Below are positions 19,069 to 28,677 of a stretch of 64,000 nucleotides of DNA, in pieces. Source of the stretch: Moraxellaceae bacterium (GTDB lineage: Bacteria > Pseudomonadota > Gammaproteobacteria > Pseudomonadales > Moraxellaceae). Location of the stretch: positions 310,001 through 374,000 of the forward strand of contig JAJUIK010000001.1 in NCBI GenBank assembly GCA_029267635.1. The letters run 5' to 3'. The notes beneath the pieces are model-generated. The model was not told the DNA's origin and did no database searches. It was given only the letters and a program-made list of their open reading frames with translations. The position numbers and the translations under genes are program-made. The first letter of the stretch is position 1; each line of letters begins with the position of its first letter.

Positions 19069-21825
19069 ATGGCCAAGTATAGCAACCTCAATAGTTTTAA
19101 TAGCTTAGAGACACTCACTGTCGGTTCAAAACACTACCAGATTTTTAACCTGTCCAAATTGCAAGCCCAGTGTGGCGACTTGTCCCGACTGCCCAAATCC
19201 TTGAAAGTATTGCTGGAAAATTTACTGCGTTTTGAAGATCAACTCACGGTCAAAACTGAACATATCCATGCCTTGGTGGAGTGGTTAAAGCATAAAACCT
19301 CAGAACAGGAAATCCAGTATCGCCCGGCACGGGTACTGATGCAGGATTTTACCGGTGTGCCTGCCGTGGTTGATCTGGCGGCCATGCGCGCTGCAGTCGC
19401 CAAAGCCGGTGGTGATCCGGAAAAAATTAATCCGCTGTCGCCGGTGGATCTGGTGATTGACCATTCGGTGATGGTCGATCATTTTGCCAATGCGCACGCG
19501 TTTGAAGACAACGTGGCGATTGAAATGCAGCGTAATGGCGAGCGCTACCAGTTTTTACGCTGGGGGCAATCGGCACTGAACCAGTTTCGTGTGGTGCCGC
19601 CGGGAACCGGGATCTGTCATCAGGTCAATCTGGAATATCTGGCGCAAGCGGTGTGGACCGATGATGTAGATGGACAGACTTTTGCCTTTCCGGATACTTT
19701 GGTCGGCACCGACTCGCATACCACCATGATTAATGGTTTGGGTGTGTTGGGCTGGGGCGTAGGCGGGATTGAAGCCGAAGCCGCCATGCTGGGACAGCCC
19801 ATTTCCATGCTGATTCCGGAAGTGATTGGTTTTAAACTCACCGGCAAACTCAATGAAGGCATTACCGCTACCGATCTGGTGCTGACCATTACCCAGATGT
19901 TGCGGCAAAAAGGCGTGGTCGGAAAATTTGTCGAATTTTATGGCGATGCACTGGCCGATTTACCCCTTGCAGATCGGGCCACCATTGCCAACATGGCACC
20001 TGAATATGGTGCTACCTGTGGTTTCTTTCCGGTCGATGAAGTAACGCTGGGCTATTTGCGTTTAACTGGACGTGATCCGGAACGTATTGCGCTGGTCGAG
20101 GCCTATAGCAAGGCACAAGGACTGTGGCGCAATCCGGGAGATGAACCAGTCTTTACCGATACACTGGAACTGGATATGGGTTCTGTTGAAGCCAGTCTGG
20201 CTGGACCCAAACGCCCGCAAGATCGTGTACCGCTCGTGCAAGTACCTAAAACCTTTAATGCCCTGATGGAGTTGACTTTAAAACCTGCCAAAGAGGAAAA
20301 GGAACGGCTGGAAAATGAAGGCGGCGGCGGAACAGCCGTAGAAGCCAAACAGGCCAATATGCCGCATGAAAGTGCCTTCTGTGTGATTGATGGGAAGAAA
20401 TATCCATTGCTACATGGGGATGTGGTGATTTCCGCGATTACCTCCTGTACCAATACCTCGAATCCAAGTGTCATGCTGGCCGCCGGATTGTTGGCGAAAA
20501 AAGCCGTAGAAAAAGGCTTGCAGCGTAAACCCTGGGTCAAAAGCTCACTGGCACCCGGCTCCAAAGTCGTCACGGATTACCTGAATGCTGCCGGATTGAC
20601 GCCTTATCTGGATCAGCTCGGTTATAACTTGGTTGGTTATGGCTGTACCACCTGTATCGGGAACTCCGGGCCTTTGCCGGAAGCCATTGAAGAAGCCGTG
20701 CAATGTTTTGATCTGAATGTGGCTTCGGTCCTTTCAGGGAACCGTAACTTTGAAGGACGGGTACATCCTCTGGTGAAAACCAACTGGTTGGCATCGCCGC
20801 CACTGGTGATTGCCTATGGCCTGGCGGGCAATATCCGTACCGATCTCACTTCGCAGCCGATTGGTGAAGGCGCGAATGGCGAGATGGTGTACTTAAAAGA
20901 TATCTGGCCAACCCAGGCCGAAATTGATACGGCCCTGCAAAGCGTCAATACTGAAATGTTCCATAAGGAATATGCCGAAGTGTTTGAAGGTGATGCTAAA
21001 TGGCAAGCCATTCAGATTCCACTGAGCAAAACTTATGCCTGGGATGAGCAATCGACCTATATCCGTCATCCACCGTTTTTTGAAGGCATCGACCGGCCAG
21101 CTGCACCGATTCAGAATATCGAAGGTGCCCGGATTTTGGCGGTCTTGGGCGATTCAGTGACGACCGACCATATTTCTCCTGCCGGAAATATCAAAAAAGA
21201 CAGTCCTGCCGGACGCTATTTGCAGCAGCAGGGTGTTGATCCCAAAGACTTTAACTCCTACGGTTCACGCCGCGGTAACCATGAAGTGATGATGCGCGGT
21301 ACCTTTGCCAATATCCGTATCAAAAATGAAATGCTGGGTGGTGAGGAAGGTGGAAATACTTTGCACATTCCGAGCGGAGAAAAGCTGTCGATTTATGATG
21401 CTGCGATGCGCTATCAGTCTGAACAGATATCGTTAGTGATTGTCGCGGGCAAAGAATATGGTACCGGTTCTTCACGCGACTGGGCAGCCAAGGGTACCAA
21501 TTTGCTCGGTGTAAAAGCCGTAATTGCAGAAAGTTTCGAGCGGATTCATCGTTCCAATCTGATTGGCATGGGGGTATTACCTTTGCAGTTTATGGAGGGA
21601 CAGAATCGGCAAAGTATGCAGTTAAGCGGTGCTGAAATTCTCTCAATCCGTGGCTTGTCCGACCAATTACAACCTCATCAGGTTTTGGAGGTTGATGTTC
21701 AGTATACAGATGGTAAGCAGGCCAATTTTCAGGTCTTGTGCCGGATTGATACCTTAAATGAAGTGGAATACTTTAAGGCTGGTGGTATCTTGCATTATGT
21801 CTTACGTCATTTATTGGCCTCTTAA
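19069..21825 (+). CDS. acnA: Aconitate hydratase A
   Basis: Isomerises citrate to isocitrate through cis-aconitate in the TCA and glyoxylate cycles. The 918-residue protein is of the AcnA/IRP type. Conserved segments include RPARVLMQDFTGVPA, VGTDSHTTMINGLGVLGWG, and the [4Fe-4S] cysteines in SCTNTSNPSVM (near 462) and GYGCTTCIGNSG (two cysteines near 527 and 530). SRDWAAKGTNLLG, with substrate-binding arginine and serine, lies in the C-terminal swivel domain. Residues around 410-432 (GGGGTAVEAK) extend a linker compared with E. coli AcnA. A GGAGGG site lies 7 bases before ATG 19069, and a strong terminator follows. Confidence 0.96.
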   Translation: MAKYSNLNSFNSLETLTVGSKHYQIFNLSKLQAQCGDLSRLPKSLKVLLENLLRFEDQLTVKTEHIHALVEWLKHKTSEQEIQYRPARVLMQDFTGVPAVVDLAAMRAAVAKAGGDPEKINPLSPVDLVIDHSVMVDHFANAHAFEDNVAIEMQRNGERYQFLRWGQSALNQFRVVPPGTGICHQVNLEYLAQAVWTDDVDGQTFAFPDTLVGTDSHTTMINGLGVLGWGVGGIEAEAAMLGQPISMLIPEVIGFKLTGKLNEGITATDLVLTITQMLRQKGVVGKFVEFYGDALADLPLADRATIANMAPEYGATCGFFPVDEVTLGYLRLTGRDPERIALVEAYSKAQGLWRNPGDEPVFTDTLELDMGSVEASLAGPKRPQDRVPLVQVPKTFNALMELTLKPAKEEKERLENEGGGGTAVEAKQANMPHESAFCVIDGKKYPLLHGDVVISAITSCTNTSNPSVMLAAGLLAKKAVEKGLQRKPWVKSSLAPGSKVVTDYLNAAGLTPYLDQLGYNLVGYGCTTCIGNSGPLPEAIEEAVQCFDLNVASVLSGNRNFEGRVHPLVKTNWLASPPLVIAYGLAGNIRTDLTSQPIGEGANGEMVYLKDIWPTQAEIDTALQSVNTEMFHKEYAEVFEGDAKWQAIQIPLSKTYAWDEQSTYIRHPPFFEGIDRPAAPIQNIEGARILAVLGDSVTTDHISPAGNIKKDSPAGRYLQQQGVDPKDFNSYGSRRGNHEVMMRGTFANIRIKNEMLGGEEGGNTLHIPSGEKLSIYDAAMRYQSEQISLVIVAGKEYGTGSSRDWAAKGTNLLGVKAVIAESFERIHRSNLIGMGVLPLQFMEGQNRQSMQLSGAEILSIRGLSDQLQPHQVLEVDVQYTDGKQANFQVLCRIDTLNEVEYFKAGGILHYVLRHLLAS

Positions 21826-21840
21826 ATTCCCCATAAACAT

Positions 21841-21866
21841 AGCCCGGTACATGCCGGGCTTTTTTA
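21841..21866 (+). terminator. Terminator after acnA
   Basis: AGCCCGG (21841-21847) and CCGGGCT (21854-21860) form a GC-rich 7-bp stem with a 6-base loop, followed by a T-run. Confidence 0.9.
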
Positions 21867-21937
21867 CGCAGGCAAGACAAGACGACTGCGAGGAAAATCA
21901 GTAAAATAGCATCAAGTAAATTATGCTGATATGAGCC

Positions 21938-22708
21938 ATGACTGATCTGCTGCAAGATGATGAATATGAACGCCGTTTTGCCGGAGTTGAAAAAATTTAT
22001 GGAGAATCAGCTTTTAGCCATTATCAGCATAGCCATGTGATGGTGATTGGCATTGGCGGTGTAGGTAGTTGGGCAGTTGAGGCACTGGCACGTTCCGGCA
22101 TTGGAACCTTGACCATCGTGGATATGGATGTGGTGGCTGCATCTAATATCAATCGTCAATTACCGGCCATGACCTCAACCTTGGGGCGAGAAAAAATTGA
22201 GGTGATGGCAGAGCGGTGCCGTGAGATCAATCCCCGGATGCAGGTCAATGTGATTGATGATTATTTGACTCCGGACAATGTGACAGAAATTTTGGCTGGT
22301 CAGCCGGATCTGGTGCTGGACTGTATTGATGATGTAAAAGCTAAACTGGCCCTGATGCTGCATTGCCGTTTTAATAAAATTCCGTTGATTGTTTCGGGGG
22401 GAGCGGGGGGAAAAATCGATCCTTTAAAAATCCGGGTGGCAGATTTATCGAAAACCGAACAGGATCCGATGTTGGCCAAACTGCGTGCCCAGTTACGTGC
22501 CAAAGGCATTTGTAAAAAGCCGAAAGAAAAATTTGGTATTACCTGTATTTACTCCATCGATAATCCATTTTCCAGTGCCGAGGTGTGCGCAAGTGCCGGG
22601 CTACGTTGTGGCGGCTATGGTTCTGCCGTGGTGGTGACCTCAAGTTTTGCCATGGTGGCAGTAGCGGAAGTGCTGAAAAAATTACAAACAATTAAAGCGA
22701 AGCAATAG
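21938..22708 (+). CDS. tcdA: tRNA threonylcarbamoyladenosine dehydratase (TcdA/CsdL)
   Basis: ATP-dependent E1-like enzyme that cyclises t6A37 in tRNA to ct6A. The 256-residue protein has an E1/ThiF Rossmann domain: VMVIGIGGVGSWAVEALARSG (nucleotide binding, near residue 30), DMDVVAASNINRQ (the acidic residue and the arginine that contact ATP), and DCIDDVKAKLAL. It begins with DDEYERRFAGVEKIYG, typical of TcdA/YgdL rather than MoeB or ThiF. It has its own upstream region after the acnA terminator. A hairpin around the stop lacks a clear T-run. Confidence 0.93.
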   Translation: MTDLLQDDEYERRFAGVEKIYGESAFSHYQHSHVMVIGIGGVGSWAVEALARSGIGTLTIVDMDVVAASNINRQLPAMTSTLGREKIEVMAERCREINPRMQVNVIDDYLTPDNVTEILAGQPDLVLDCIDDVKAKLALMLHCRFNKIPLIVSGGAGGKIDPLKIRVADLSKTEQDPMLAKLRAQLRAKGICKKPKEKFGITCIYSIDNPFSSAEVCASAGLRCGGYGSAVVVTSSFAMVAVAEVLKKLQTIKAKQ

Positions 22709-22832
22709 GCTTCGCTGGCTCAGCTTAGACATACAATGACTGGAAAGGTCATTTCTTGTATAAAAAATAGTCTTTGAGCGCAAGATTCATTGTGATAAAT
22801 TGCAGCAAATAATAATTCAATGACTAGAAAAA

Positions 22833-23252
22833 ATGATGCTATCTATTGATCAATATACGGTCGGCATGTCAGCCGAACTAGAAAAAACCTTTAGCGATGA
22901 AGATGTGCAATTATTTGCAAAATTATCCGGAGATATCAATCCGGTACATCTGGATGAAGATTATGCCCAAACTACCATGTTTGGCCATCGCATTGTGCAT
23001 GGGGCCTTCGCCTCCAGCATGTTTTCGACACTCTTTGCCAATGTATTGCCTGGCCCAGGATGTATTTATCTAAAATCAAATATTAATTTCTTGAAGCCGA
23101 TCTACTTGAATGAAGTTGTGCAATTTAAAGTTGAAATTTCTGAAATACTACCTGAAAAAAACCGGTTGATTTTTCAAATACAAGCCAACTCAAAAGGGAA
23201 AAGTTGTATTTCAGGCACTGCTGAAATTTATATAACGCCTCAGTCGGCTTAA
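22833..23252 (+). CDS. MaoC-type dehydratase, (R)-specific enoyl-CoA hydratase-like
   Basis: A 139-residue single hotdog-fold protein. The hydratase-2 signature is clear: FAKLSGDINPVHLDEDYA (catalytic Asp and His) near residue 30, then GHRIVHGAFASSMFSTLF, and YLKSNINFLKPIYLNE. The length and sequence match PhaJ-like (R)-enoyl-CoA hydratases, which link fatty-acid beta-oxidation to polyhydroxyalkanoate or other (R)-3-hydroxyacyl pathways. No PHA genes are adjacent, so the pathway is not settled. The start could be the first or second of two consecutive ATG codons. Confidence 0.82.
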   Translation: MMLSIDQYTVGMSAELEKTFSDEDVQLFAKLSGDINPVHLDEDYAQTTMFGHRIVHGAFASSMFSTLFANVLPGPGCIYLKSNINFLKPIYLNEVVQFKVEISEILPEKNRLIFQIQANSKGKSCISGTAEIYITPQSA

Positions 23253-23449
23253 GTTTAAGTCCTTTTAAACTAACGATTTTTTAGATCATAGGTGGTTTAT
23301 GAGAGTGTTTATTTAGGATGAGCATGTGGTTTAGATATTGATTTAGAAACTAAACTCAGTTTTTAAAAAACCATCGATAAGTTTTGTATGCAAGGGATAA
23401 AAATCACTATACACTTTTGAATAACCAATATAAGAATGATTTGAGTAAT

Positions 23450-23881
23450 ATGGCTATATTTCATCGCAGAATTTTTACTGTACTCACTGCTTTAAGCCTA
23501 TCTATGATCAGCTACGCTAATGCTTCAGATCAGGTGATTTTCTCTTGTAAAACAGAAAGTGGAAAAACAGTTAGCTTTATCAATTCTGGGAAAACAATTA
23601 AATATAACTATAGTAAGTTGGCCCATTCTCCTGATCTGACGTTTTCTGTGCCTCGCATTGCAAGTTCGATTGATGATGGAAGCGACACCCTAGGAGGGGG
23701 GAGTTGGTGGTTGACTCAAGAAATTAACTTAAAATTTAATGGTAACATCTATACAGGCTGGTGGTCTTTACATCGAGCTAGTGGTGAAGAAGCAGCGGGG
23801 ATTCGTGTCAGTCGAGGAAATAAGATATTAGCTGAAACACCTTGTGTTTCGCATATCCAAATGAATCTGGCAGCCTATTAA
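23450..23881 (+). CDS. Small secreted protein of unknown function
   Basis: With ATG 23450 the product is 143 residues and starts with a classic signal peptide (two arginines, then FTVLTALSLSMISYA, likely cleavage after ANA). The mature part is about 118 residues, with two cysteines (IFSCKTE and ETPCVSH) that could form a disulfide in the periplasm, and GGGSWWLTQEINLKFNG in the middle. The frame extends upstream to TTG 23384, but that would bury the signal peptide. I do not recognise the family. Local base composition is more AT-rich than the neighbours, and it stands alone, so it may be an accessory gene. Confidence 0.65.
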   Translation: MAIFHRRIFTVLTALSLSMISYANASDQVIFSCKTESGKTVSFINSGKTIKYNYSKLAHSPDLTFSVPRIASSIDDGSDTLGGGSWWLTQEINLKFNGNIYTGWWSLHRASGEEAAGIRVSRGNKILAETPCVSHIQMNLAAY

Positions 23882-24313
23882 AATGGTCCATCGCAAGCTG
23901 ATGGAGAACAATAGTTTTTTATTTACTCAATTGTGAGAAAAAGACATTTTTAAAAAATTTTTTTTATGTGATTGAAAAAGCCCAACATCCTCTGTTGGGC
24001 TTTTCCGTGTTTGACTGCTAGGTAGGGCTGCTGTTCTACCTCACGATCCTGGTGCAAGAACTTATCATTATTGTTTTTTGTTCCCGGAACATCCTGTTCC
24101 TGTATGACTTCATCATAAGTAAAAAGCGGTGGATCATCCATCCGCAAAATCCCTAAATTCATGTGCGCCACGGCGTACAGATCTGGCTAAAAAATATTCT
24201 CTTCTATGCAGAAAGAAGAGATGATATTTATCTAGAGAGTGGGGGCAGTTCAGTTTTCTGCCGTAAGACAACTTTAAAATCATCTAAAACTTGTCTTTCC
24301 TTGCTTTTGAAAT
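23882..24313. other. Intergenic region between the small secreted protein gene and dusA
   Basis: About 430 bases. A hairpin terminator lies at 23975-24004. A minus-strand frame from 24171 reads a plausible hydrophilic 50 residues (DDPPLFTYDEVIQEQ and following) but then crosses the terminator; it may be a decayed gene end and is not called. Nothing else is evident. Confidence 0.5.
23975..24004. terminator. Terminator hairpin
   Basis: GCCCAACA (23980-23987) and TGTTGGGC (23993-24000) form a perfect 8-bp stem flanked by AAAA and TTTT. It can end the plus-strand secreted-protein transcript and any minus-strand readthrough from dusA. Confidence 0.8.
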
Positions 24314-25318
24314 TTAAACCTGATGCTCTCGCAAATAATCTTCCGTGCGTTTCATGGCCTCTTGAATATTGAGCAAAGCCATTTCTACATCTTTTAAGGT
24401 TTTGGCATTGCCACCACTGAGTGCCTGACGCCATTTGCGTGCACCGGGCAAGTTCTGGAACAAGCCCAAAATATGCCGGGTAATAATCGAAAGCGGTGCA
24501 CCTTCAGCCAGCCGTTGCACGATATAAGGCATCATCTGCTGCATAATCTCGAAACGGTCTGGCATTTCTAGATTCCACAGTTGCCCCAGTTCAGCCAGTA
24601 AATACGGATTATGGTAAGCTTCTCGACCAATCATCACGCCATCGACATGCTTGAGATGTTCCAGCGTTTCGGCATAGGTTTTAATACCACCGTTGATTTC
24701 GATGGTGAGCTGTGGGCGATCCTGTTTTAAACGGTAAACATCTTCATAACGCAACGGTGGCACGTCACGGTTTTCTTTTGGTGAAAGGCCTTGCAGCAAG
24801 GCAATCCGCGCATGGACGATAAAGTGTGTACAGCCAGTTTTGGCGACGGTATCGACAAAATGTAGCATTTCTTCATAAGACTGCATGTCATCAATGCCAA
24901 TCCGGTGTTTAACCGTCACCGGGATATTCACCGCCTGCTGCATTGCAGCAATACATTCTGCAACCAGATCCGGTTCAGCCATGAGGCAGGCGCCAATTTT
25001 ATTGTTCTGCACCCGGTCACTCGGGCAGCCCACATTCAAGTTGACTTCATCATAGCCCCAATCTTCCGCCATTTTGCTGCAGGTGGCCAAGTCTTTGGGA
25101 TTGGAACCGCCCAGTTGTAACACAATCGGATGCTCTTCAGTATTGTAGTCCAGATGACGTTTCGCATCGCCAAACAGGATGGCACCGGTGGTCACCATTT
25201 CCGTGTACAACACCACATTTGGGTTAAACAGGCGTGCAAAATAACGATAATCTTTGGTCGTCCAATCCATCATGGGGGCGACGGAAATACGAGGCTGAAT
25301 CGATGGCGTGGATTGCAT
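24314..25318 (-). CDS. dusA: tRNA-dihydrouridine(20/20a) synthase
   Basis: FMN/NADPH-dependent reduction of uridine 20 and 20a in the D-loop of tRNAs. The 334-residue protein has a TIM-barrel with SVAPMMDWTTKDYRYFAR at the start (DusA subfamily) and NVGCPSDRVQNNKIGACLM containing the catalytic cysteine near residue 97. Further segments are VKHRIGIDD, HARIALLQGLSPKENR, EINGGI and GVMIGREAY (FMN phosphate). A helical C-terminal tRNA-binding domain follows. The distinctive HARxALLxGLSPKENR segment separates DusA from DusB and DusC. A TATAAT-like element lies upstream on the minus strand. Its nearest downstream terminator is 310 bases away. Confidence 0.95.
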   Translation of the reverse strand: MQSTPSIQPRISVAPMMDWTTKDYRYFARLFNPNVVLYTEMVTTGAILFGDAKRHLDYNTEEHPIVLQLGGSNPKDLATCSKMAEDWGYDEVNLNVGCPSDRVQNNKIGACLMAEPDLVAECIAAMQQAVNIPVTVKHRIGIDDMQSYEEMLHFVDTVAKTGCTHFIVHARIALLQGLSPKENRDVPPLRYEDVYRLKQDRPQLTIEINGGIKTYAETLEHLKHVDGVMIGREAYHNPYLLAELGQLWNLEMPDRFEIMQQMMPYIVQRLAEGAPLSIITRHILGLFQNLPGARKWRQALSGGNAKTLKDVEMALLNIQEAMKRTEDYLREHQV

Positions 25319-25355
25319 GAGAAAAACCTAAACCGCAGAAAATCGAGAGGGCAAA

Positions 25356-25361
25356 ATTATA
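25356..25361 (-). promoter_or_regulatory. Possible -10 element for dusA
   Basis: On the minus strand TATAAT lies 38 bases upstream of the dusA ATG, giving a short 5' leader. A TTGTAT at 15-bp spacing is a poor -35. A second TATAAT on the plus strand (25373-25378) could serve the divergent gene. Confidence 0.35.
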
Positions 25362-25550
25362 CGTGCTTTGGCTATAATACAATAGTCCGGCATGGAAAAA
25401 GTAACGGCATGTTTTTTGCAACACTTTTGCAATCATTGTGGTTAGTTACATGATGTAATTTTTTTGATTATTTATGCACTGTATGCTGAATTTTGTGTCG
25501 TGATGCTCAGTAATGAGCAGAATAAAGAAGATAAAGAAGGGGGGGTAGCC

Positions 25551-26192
25551 ATGTTAGTGGTTGAAATGATTTTTCGCAGTCAAAAGGCTGAATATTCTGA
25601 TTATTTTAATTTGCGCATGCAGCGCGGCTTGAGCTGGTTCAAGCAAGCCTTGCAATTCGATCAGCAACAGCTGGATTTAAAATTTATCAGTCTGTGGGTG
25701 GCATTCAAGGCGATTCATGCGCGGGAAAGCAGTGCCGGGGAAAATTCATTGCAGGCATTTTTAACGCAAATGTTCCAGCATGATTTACCGCACCGGATTG
25801 ATTACATGATCTGGAACAGGTTTCCCCAAGCTATCCGCTTATTGCTGGAGACGCCTTATGCATTTCAGTCCTATTGGGATTATCAAAACCATAAAATCAG
25901 TCAAACGGCCTGGAAAGAAGCCTTTAGGCAGGATCAGCAGCAATGGCAGCAGGCCTGGCAGGAAAAAGATTCTTTGCAGATTTTATCGGGAGTGTTCCAG
26001 CGCATGCAGACTTTGTGTCAACAGATGATGTCGGGTGGTGCCAGTTGCCAGAGCAGCATGAACCGCAAACAGCTTGCTGAGGCTTGTTTTGTGTTATCGG
26101 GACTACTCTCGACCTTTATGTTTGTCCTGTTAGAAAATGCCCAGACCTTGGATTGGGCCCAGCCTTTTTATCCGGTCGTGCAATTTTCTTAA
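25551..26192 (+). CDS. Conserved-looking cytoplasmic protein of unknown function
   Basis: A 213-residue soluble, all-helical, Gln/Trp-rich protein. ATG 25551 has a strong ribosome site (GAAGGGGGG) close by; the frame is open to 25464, but that extension looks unlike protein. FISLWVAFKAIHA near residue 45 resembles the W-x-A-F helix seen in some HEPN-type nuclease domains (the WVAFNALY-like motif), but the usual R-x4-6-H catalytic motif is not obvious, so this is only a hint. Two cysteines lie near the C-terminus (LCQQMM and ASCQSS). It is divergent from dusA and convergent with an MFS transporter. Confidence 0.65.
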   Translation: MLVVEMIFRSQKAEYSDYFNLRMQRGLSWFKQALQFDQQQLDLKFISLWVAFKAIHARESSAGENSLQAFLTQMFQHDLPHRIDYMIWNRFPQAIRLLLETPYAFQSYWDYQNHKISQTAWKEAFRQDQQQWQQAWQEKDSLQILSGVFQRMQTLCQQMMSGGASCQSSMNRKQLAEACFVLSGLLSTFMFVLLENAQTLDWAQPFYPVVQFS

Positions 26193-26221
26193 AAGGATGC
26201 GTTTGCGTAACGCATCCTTTA
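26191..26221. terminator. Shared hairpin between convergent genes
   Basis: AAAGGATGCG (26192-26201) and CGCATCCTTT (26211-26220) form a perfect 10-bp stem with a 9-base loop. It overlaps the stop codons of both convergent genes and probably ends both transcripts. Confidence 0.7.
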
Positions 26222-27409
26222 AACAGCAGATATCCGTTTTTGCAGTACGTGGTCCAGTAGGGCAAAACTGCCCGACAAGAGTGCCAAAATGAAGCCTGCC
26301 AGACAGGTCATAAACCAGCCGCCATGCTGCCACGCATACACACCTAAAGCAGAGCCCGTTGCGGCACCGGCAAAATATAAGGTCATATAAATGGCATTGA
26401 GACGGGATTTTGCATCGGGGCGTAAGCGGAAAATAATATTCTGGTTGCAACTATGGGTGATTGCCAGACCTAAATTGAGTAGTGCGAAACCGAAAATATA
26501 AAACACTAAACCGTGTTGGGCGAAGTACAAGGATAACCAGCTCAAACAGAGCAGCGCAGCACCCATCCCATTGAGTTGATTGGTATGGCCTTGATCCGCC
26601 CATTTACCTGTCCACTTGGTCGATAATGCTCCGATCAGTCCTGCTAACGGAATCAGACCGATAAAAAAATCGCTGAGATAAAATGGTGCCACAGATAACA
26701 GCACGGCAAAAGTGGAATATAACGTACTCATCGAGGCAAAGGCACAGGCACCCACCAGCGAACGTATCAGCAAACGTTTTTCTTCCTGCAGCAACTGACC
26801 CATCGAACGAAAGATCTGACTGTAATGCAGATCGAGACGCAAGACATAAGGCAGGCGACCGCGTAATACCCAAGCGAGCCAGAGCAGCAGAAGACCACTC
26901 ACTGCATAAATGACTTTCCAGTGCAATAAATTGGAGAACAATCCGGCAAAGCTGGTGGACAGCAGAATCCCGACCAGAAGACCACTCATCAGGAAACCCA
27001 CCACTTCTCCGATTTTTTCGGGTTTGACGGCCATAGTGGCGAGAGGAATCAGTACCTGTGCGGCCACAGAAAATAAACCGGTCAGGATCGTTCCCAGCCA
27101 GAGCATAGGTAAATTCACTGCAAAGGCACATAGAAACAGGCCTAAGGCCGCTAAAGCCATTAAGACTGGAATGAATTTGCTTTTATTGAGGACATCGCCC
27201 AAAGGCACAATCAGTAACAAGCCCAGGGCATAAGAAATTTGCGCAAAGGTCACGGTTAATGCAGCAGAAGCTTCACTCACTGCAAAATATTGCTGAATGG
27301 AATGAATCAAGGGCTGGGAATAATAATTGGCACCGGCACAAAGTCCACACGCAATTGCCATCAGCCACAGCAAAGGTTTGTTTTGGCTAATATCTGAGGT
27401 TGTGGACAT
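26219..27409 (-). CDS. MFS transporter
   Basis: A 396-residue inner-membrane protein with about 12 hydrophobic helices and the loop 2-3 motif region FAQISYALGLLLIVPLGDVLNKSKF (a variant of GxLaDrxGrrR). It starts SQNKPLLWLMAIACGLCAGANYYSQPLIHSIQQYF, a pattern found in the Pro/Tyr-rich YnfM/ sugar-efflux-like group often annotated as arabinose efflux permease family. The substrate cannot be told from sequence. It is a single gene, convergent with the upstream hypothetical and 167 bases from the next transporter on the same strand. Confidence 0.88.
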   Translation of the reverse strand: MSTTSDISQNKPLLWLMAIACGLCAGANYYSQPLIHSIQQYFAVSEASAALTVTFAQISYALGLLLIVPLGDVLNKSKFIPVLMALAALGLFLCAFAVNLPMLWLGTILTGLFSVAAQVLIPLATMAVKPEKIGEVVGFLMSGLLVGILLSTSFAGLFSNLLHWKVIYAVSGLLLLWLAWVLRGRLPYVLRLDLHYSQIFRSMGQLLQEEKRLLIRSLVGACAFASMSTLYSTFAVLLSVAPFYLSDFFIGLIPLAGLIGALSTKWTGKWADQGHTNQLNGMGAALLCLSWLSLYFAQHGLVFYIFGFALLNLGLAITHSCNQNIIFRLRPDAKSRLNAIYMTLYFAGAATGSALGVYAWQHGGWFMTCLAGFILALLSGSFALLDHVLQKRISAV

Positions 27410-27575
27410 GCGTACTCCTGCAGGTGAACCGTTGGGTTAAATCAATTCGCACTATAGGCAAAATCCTGCACCAGATAAAGGTACTCGTGAATGACGCATG
27501 ACAACGGACGAGTTTAGCCTGATCGCAACTAGCCGATCACTTGTCATGGCTGAGTGAAAGATAAAGTGTAGTAGA

Positions 27576-28502
27576 TCAATGTTTTAACTTTTTCTTGCTC
27601 AGGGTAATCATCATGACACCTACAATGTTTAGTATGCAGCCGAGCCATTGCCACAGGTTAAGGTGCTCATTCAGGAACAGCACAGCCAGTAAAATTGTCA
27701 GGATCGGGCCAATCGAGGCAATCATGGCAGATTGCGACGCACCCAGCCGTTCAATACTTTGCATCAGGAAAATGGTGGGAAGTACGGTGACGAGAAAACC
27801 TAATCCCACTCCATACCAGATCACACTGGCAGGCAGTTGCATGAGTAAAGCAAGGGGGTGCGGTGTGGCAATAAAATAGTGGATCAAGGTACCAATACAG
27901 GCAATGCTCAGGGCCAAACCGGTAAAATTCCAGGAACCAAATTTCTGGATCAGTCGTGGCGTGATGAGCAAATAACCGGCAAAAGCCACCGCGCTGGCAA
28001 ATACCAAACTGGCTCCCAACCAGAAATTGCCCTGAATTGGTGCGTTATTATATTCCTGTAACATTACCAGCAGGGTGCCACCATAACTTAACAAAATGGC
28101 ACAAAAACTTTTTACATTTAATTTTTGTTTATAAATGACACTTGAAGCCAGCACTGTTAGCGTGGGATAAAGAAATAGAATAATTCGCTCAAGCGAAGCA
28201 CTGATGTACATTAAGCCGACAAAATCCAGCCAGCTGGCAAAATAGTAACCGAGCAGGCCGGTCAGGGTGAGCAAGAGGAAATCCTGTTTACTGATTCCTT
28301 TGTTGCGATGTCTTGAAAACCAGCAGATCAGTAGAAAAAACGGCAGAGCACTGGCCATGCGTAATGCCATTAATACGGTGCCGTCAACCAGCGGTGAAAG
28401 TGCATAGGTTTGTTTGATAAAAATAGCTTTAGTACTAAATAAAAATGCAGCACACAGGGCGAATAATGAGCCGAGTTGTGTACGAGATAAGGATATTTTC
28501 AT
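27576..28502 (-). CDS. EamA/DMT-family transporter
   Basis: A 308-residue inner-membrane protein of the drug/metabolite transporter superfamily, with ten hydrophobic helices in two EamA repeats (about 8-140 and 155-300). Typical features are FALCAAFLFSTKAIFIK at the start, the YISASLERIILFLYPTLTVLAS segment of repeat 1 and its counterpart ASQSAMIASIGPILTILLAVLFLNE in repeat 2. Such proteins export amino acids or metabolites; this substrate is unknown. The frame extends to 28568, but the 22 extra residues precede the first helix, so ATG 28502 is preferred; no strong ribosome site is visible for either. Confidence 0.85.
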   Translation of the reverse strand: MKISLSRTQLGSLFALCAAFLFSTKAIFIKQTYALSPLVDGTVLMALRMASALPFFLLICWFSRHRNKGISKQDFLLLTLTGLLGYYFASWLDFVGLMYISASLERIILFLYPTLTVLASSVIYKQKLNVKSFCAILLSYGGTLLVMLQEYNNAPIQGNFWLGASLVFASAVAFAGYLLITPRLIQKFGSWNFTGLALSIACIGTLIHYFIATPHPLALLMQLPASVIWYGVGLGFLVTVLPTIFLMQSIERLGASQSAMIASIGPILTILLAVLFLNEHLNLWQWLGCILNIVGVMMITLSKKKLKH

Positions 28503-28677
28503 GTAATTGGACTTTGAATTATTTTTGCTCAAAATAAAAAAGCAAAAGCAGCGAATTATATATTTCAAAATTATTTTTCTGAATCACTTATTTAAAATGT
28601 CATCATTTATTAAATAAATACTGGGTAGTAATTTAAAAAACTTTAATTAGAATCCAAAAAGTCAACAAAAATACATC

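Noticed and set aside
23950-24171. 73-codon minus-strand frame with a hydrophilic middle
   Set aside because: It crosses the terminator hairpin at 23975-24004 and has no ribosome site. It might be a decayed gene, but the evidence is insufficient to call it.
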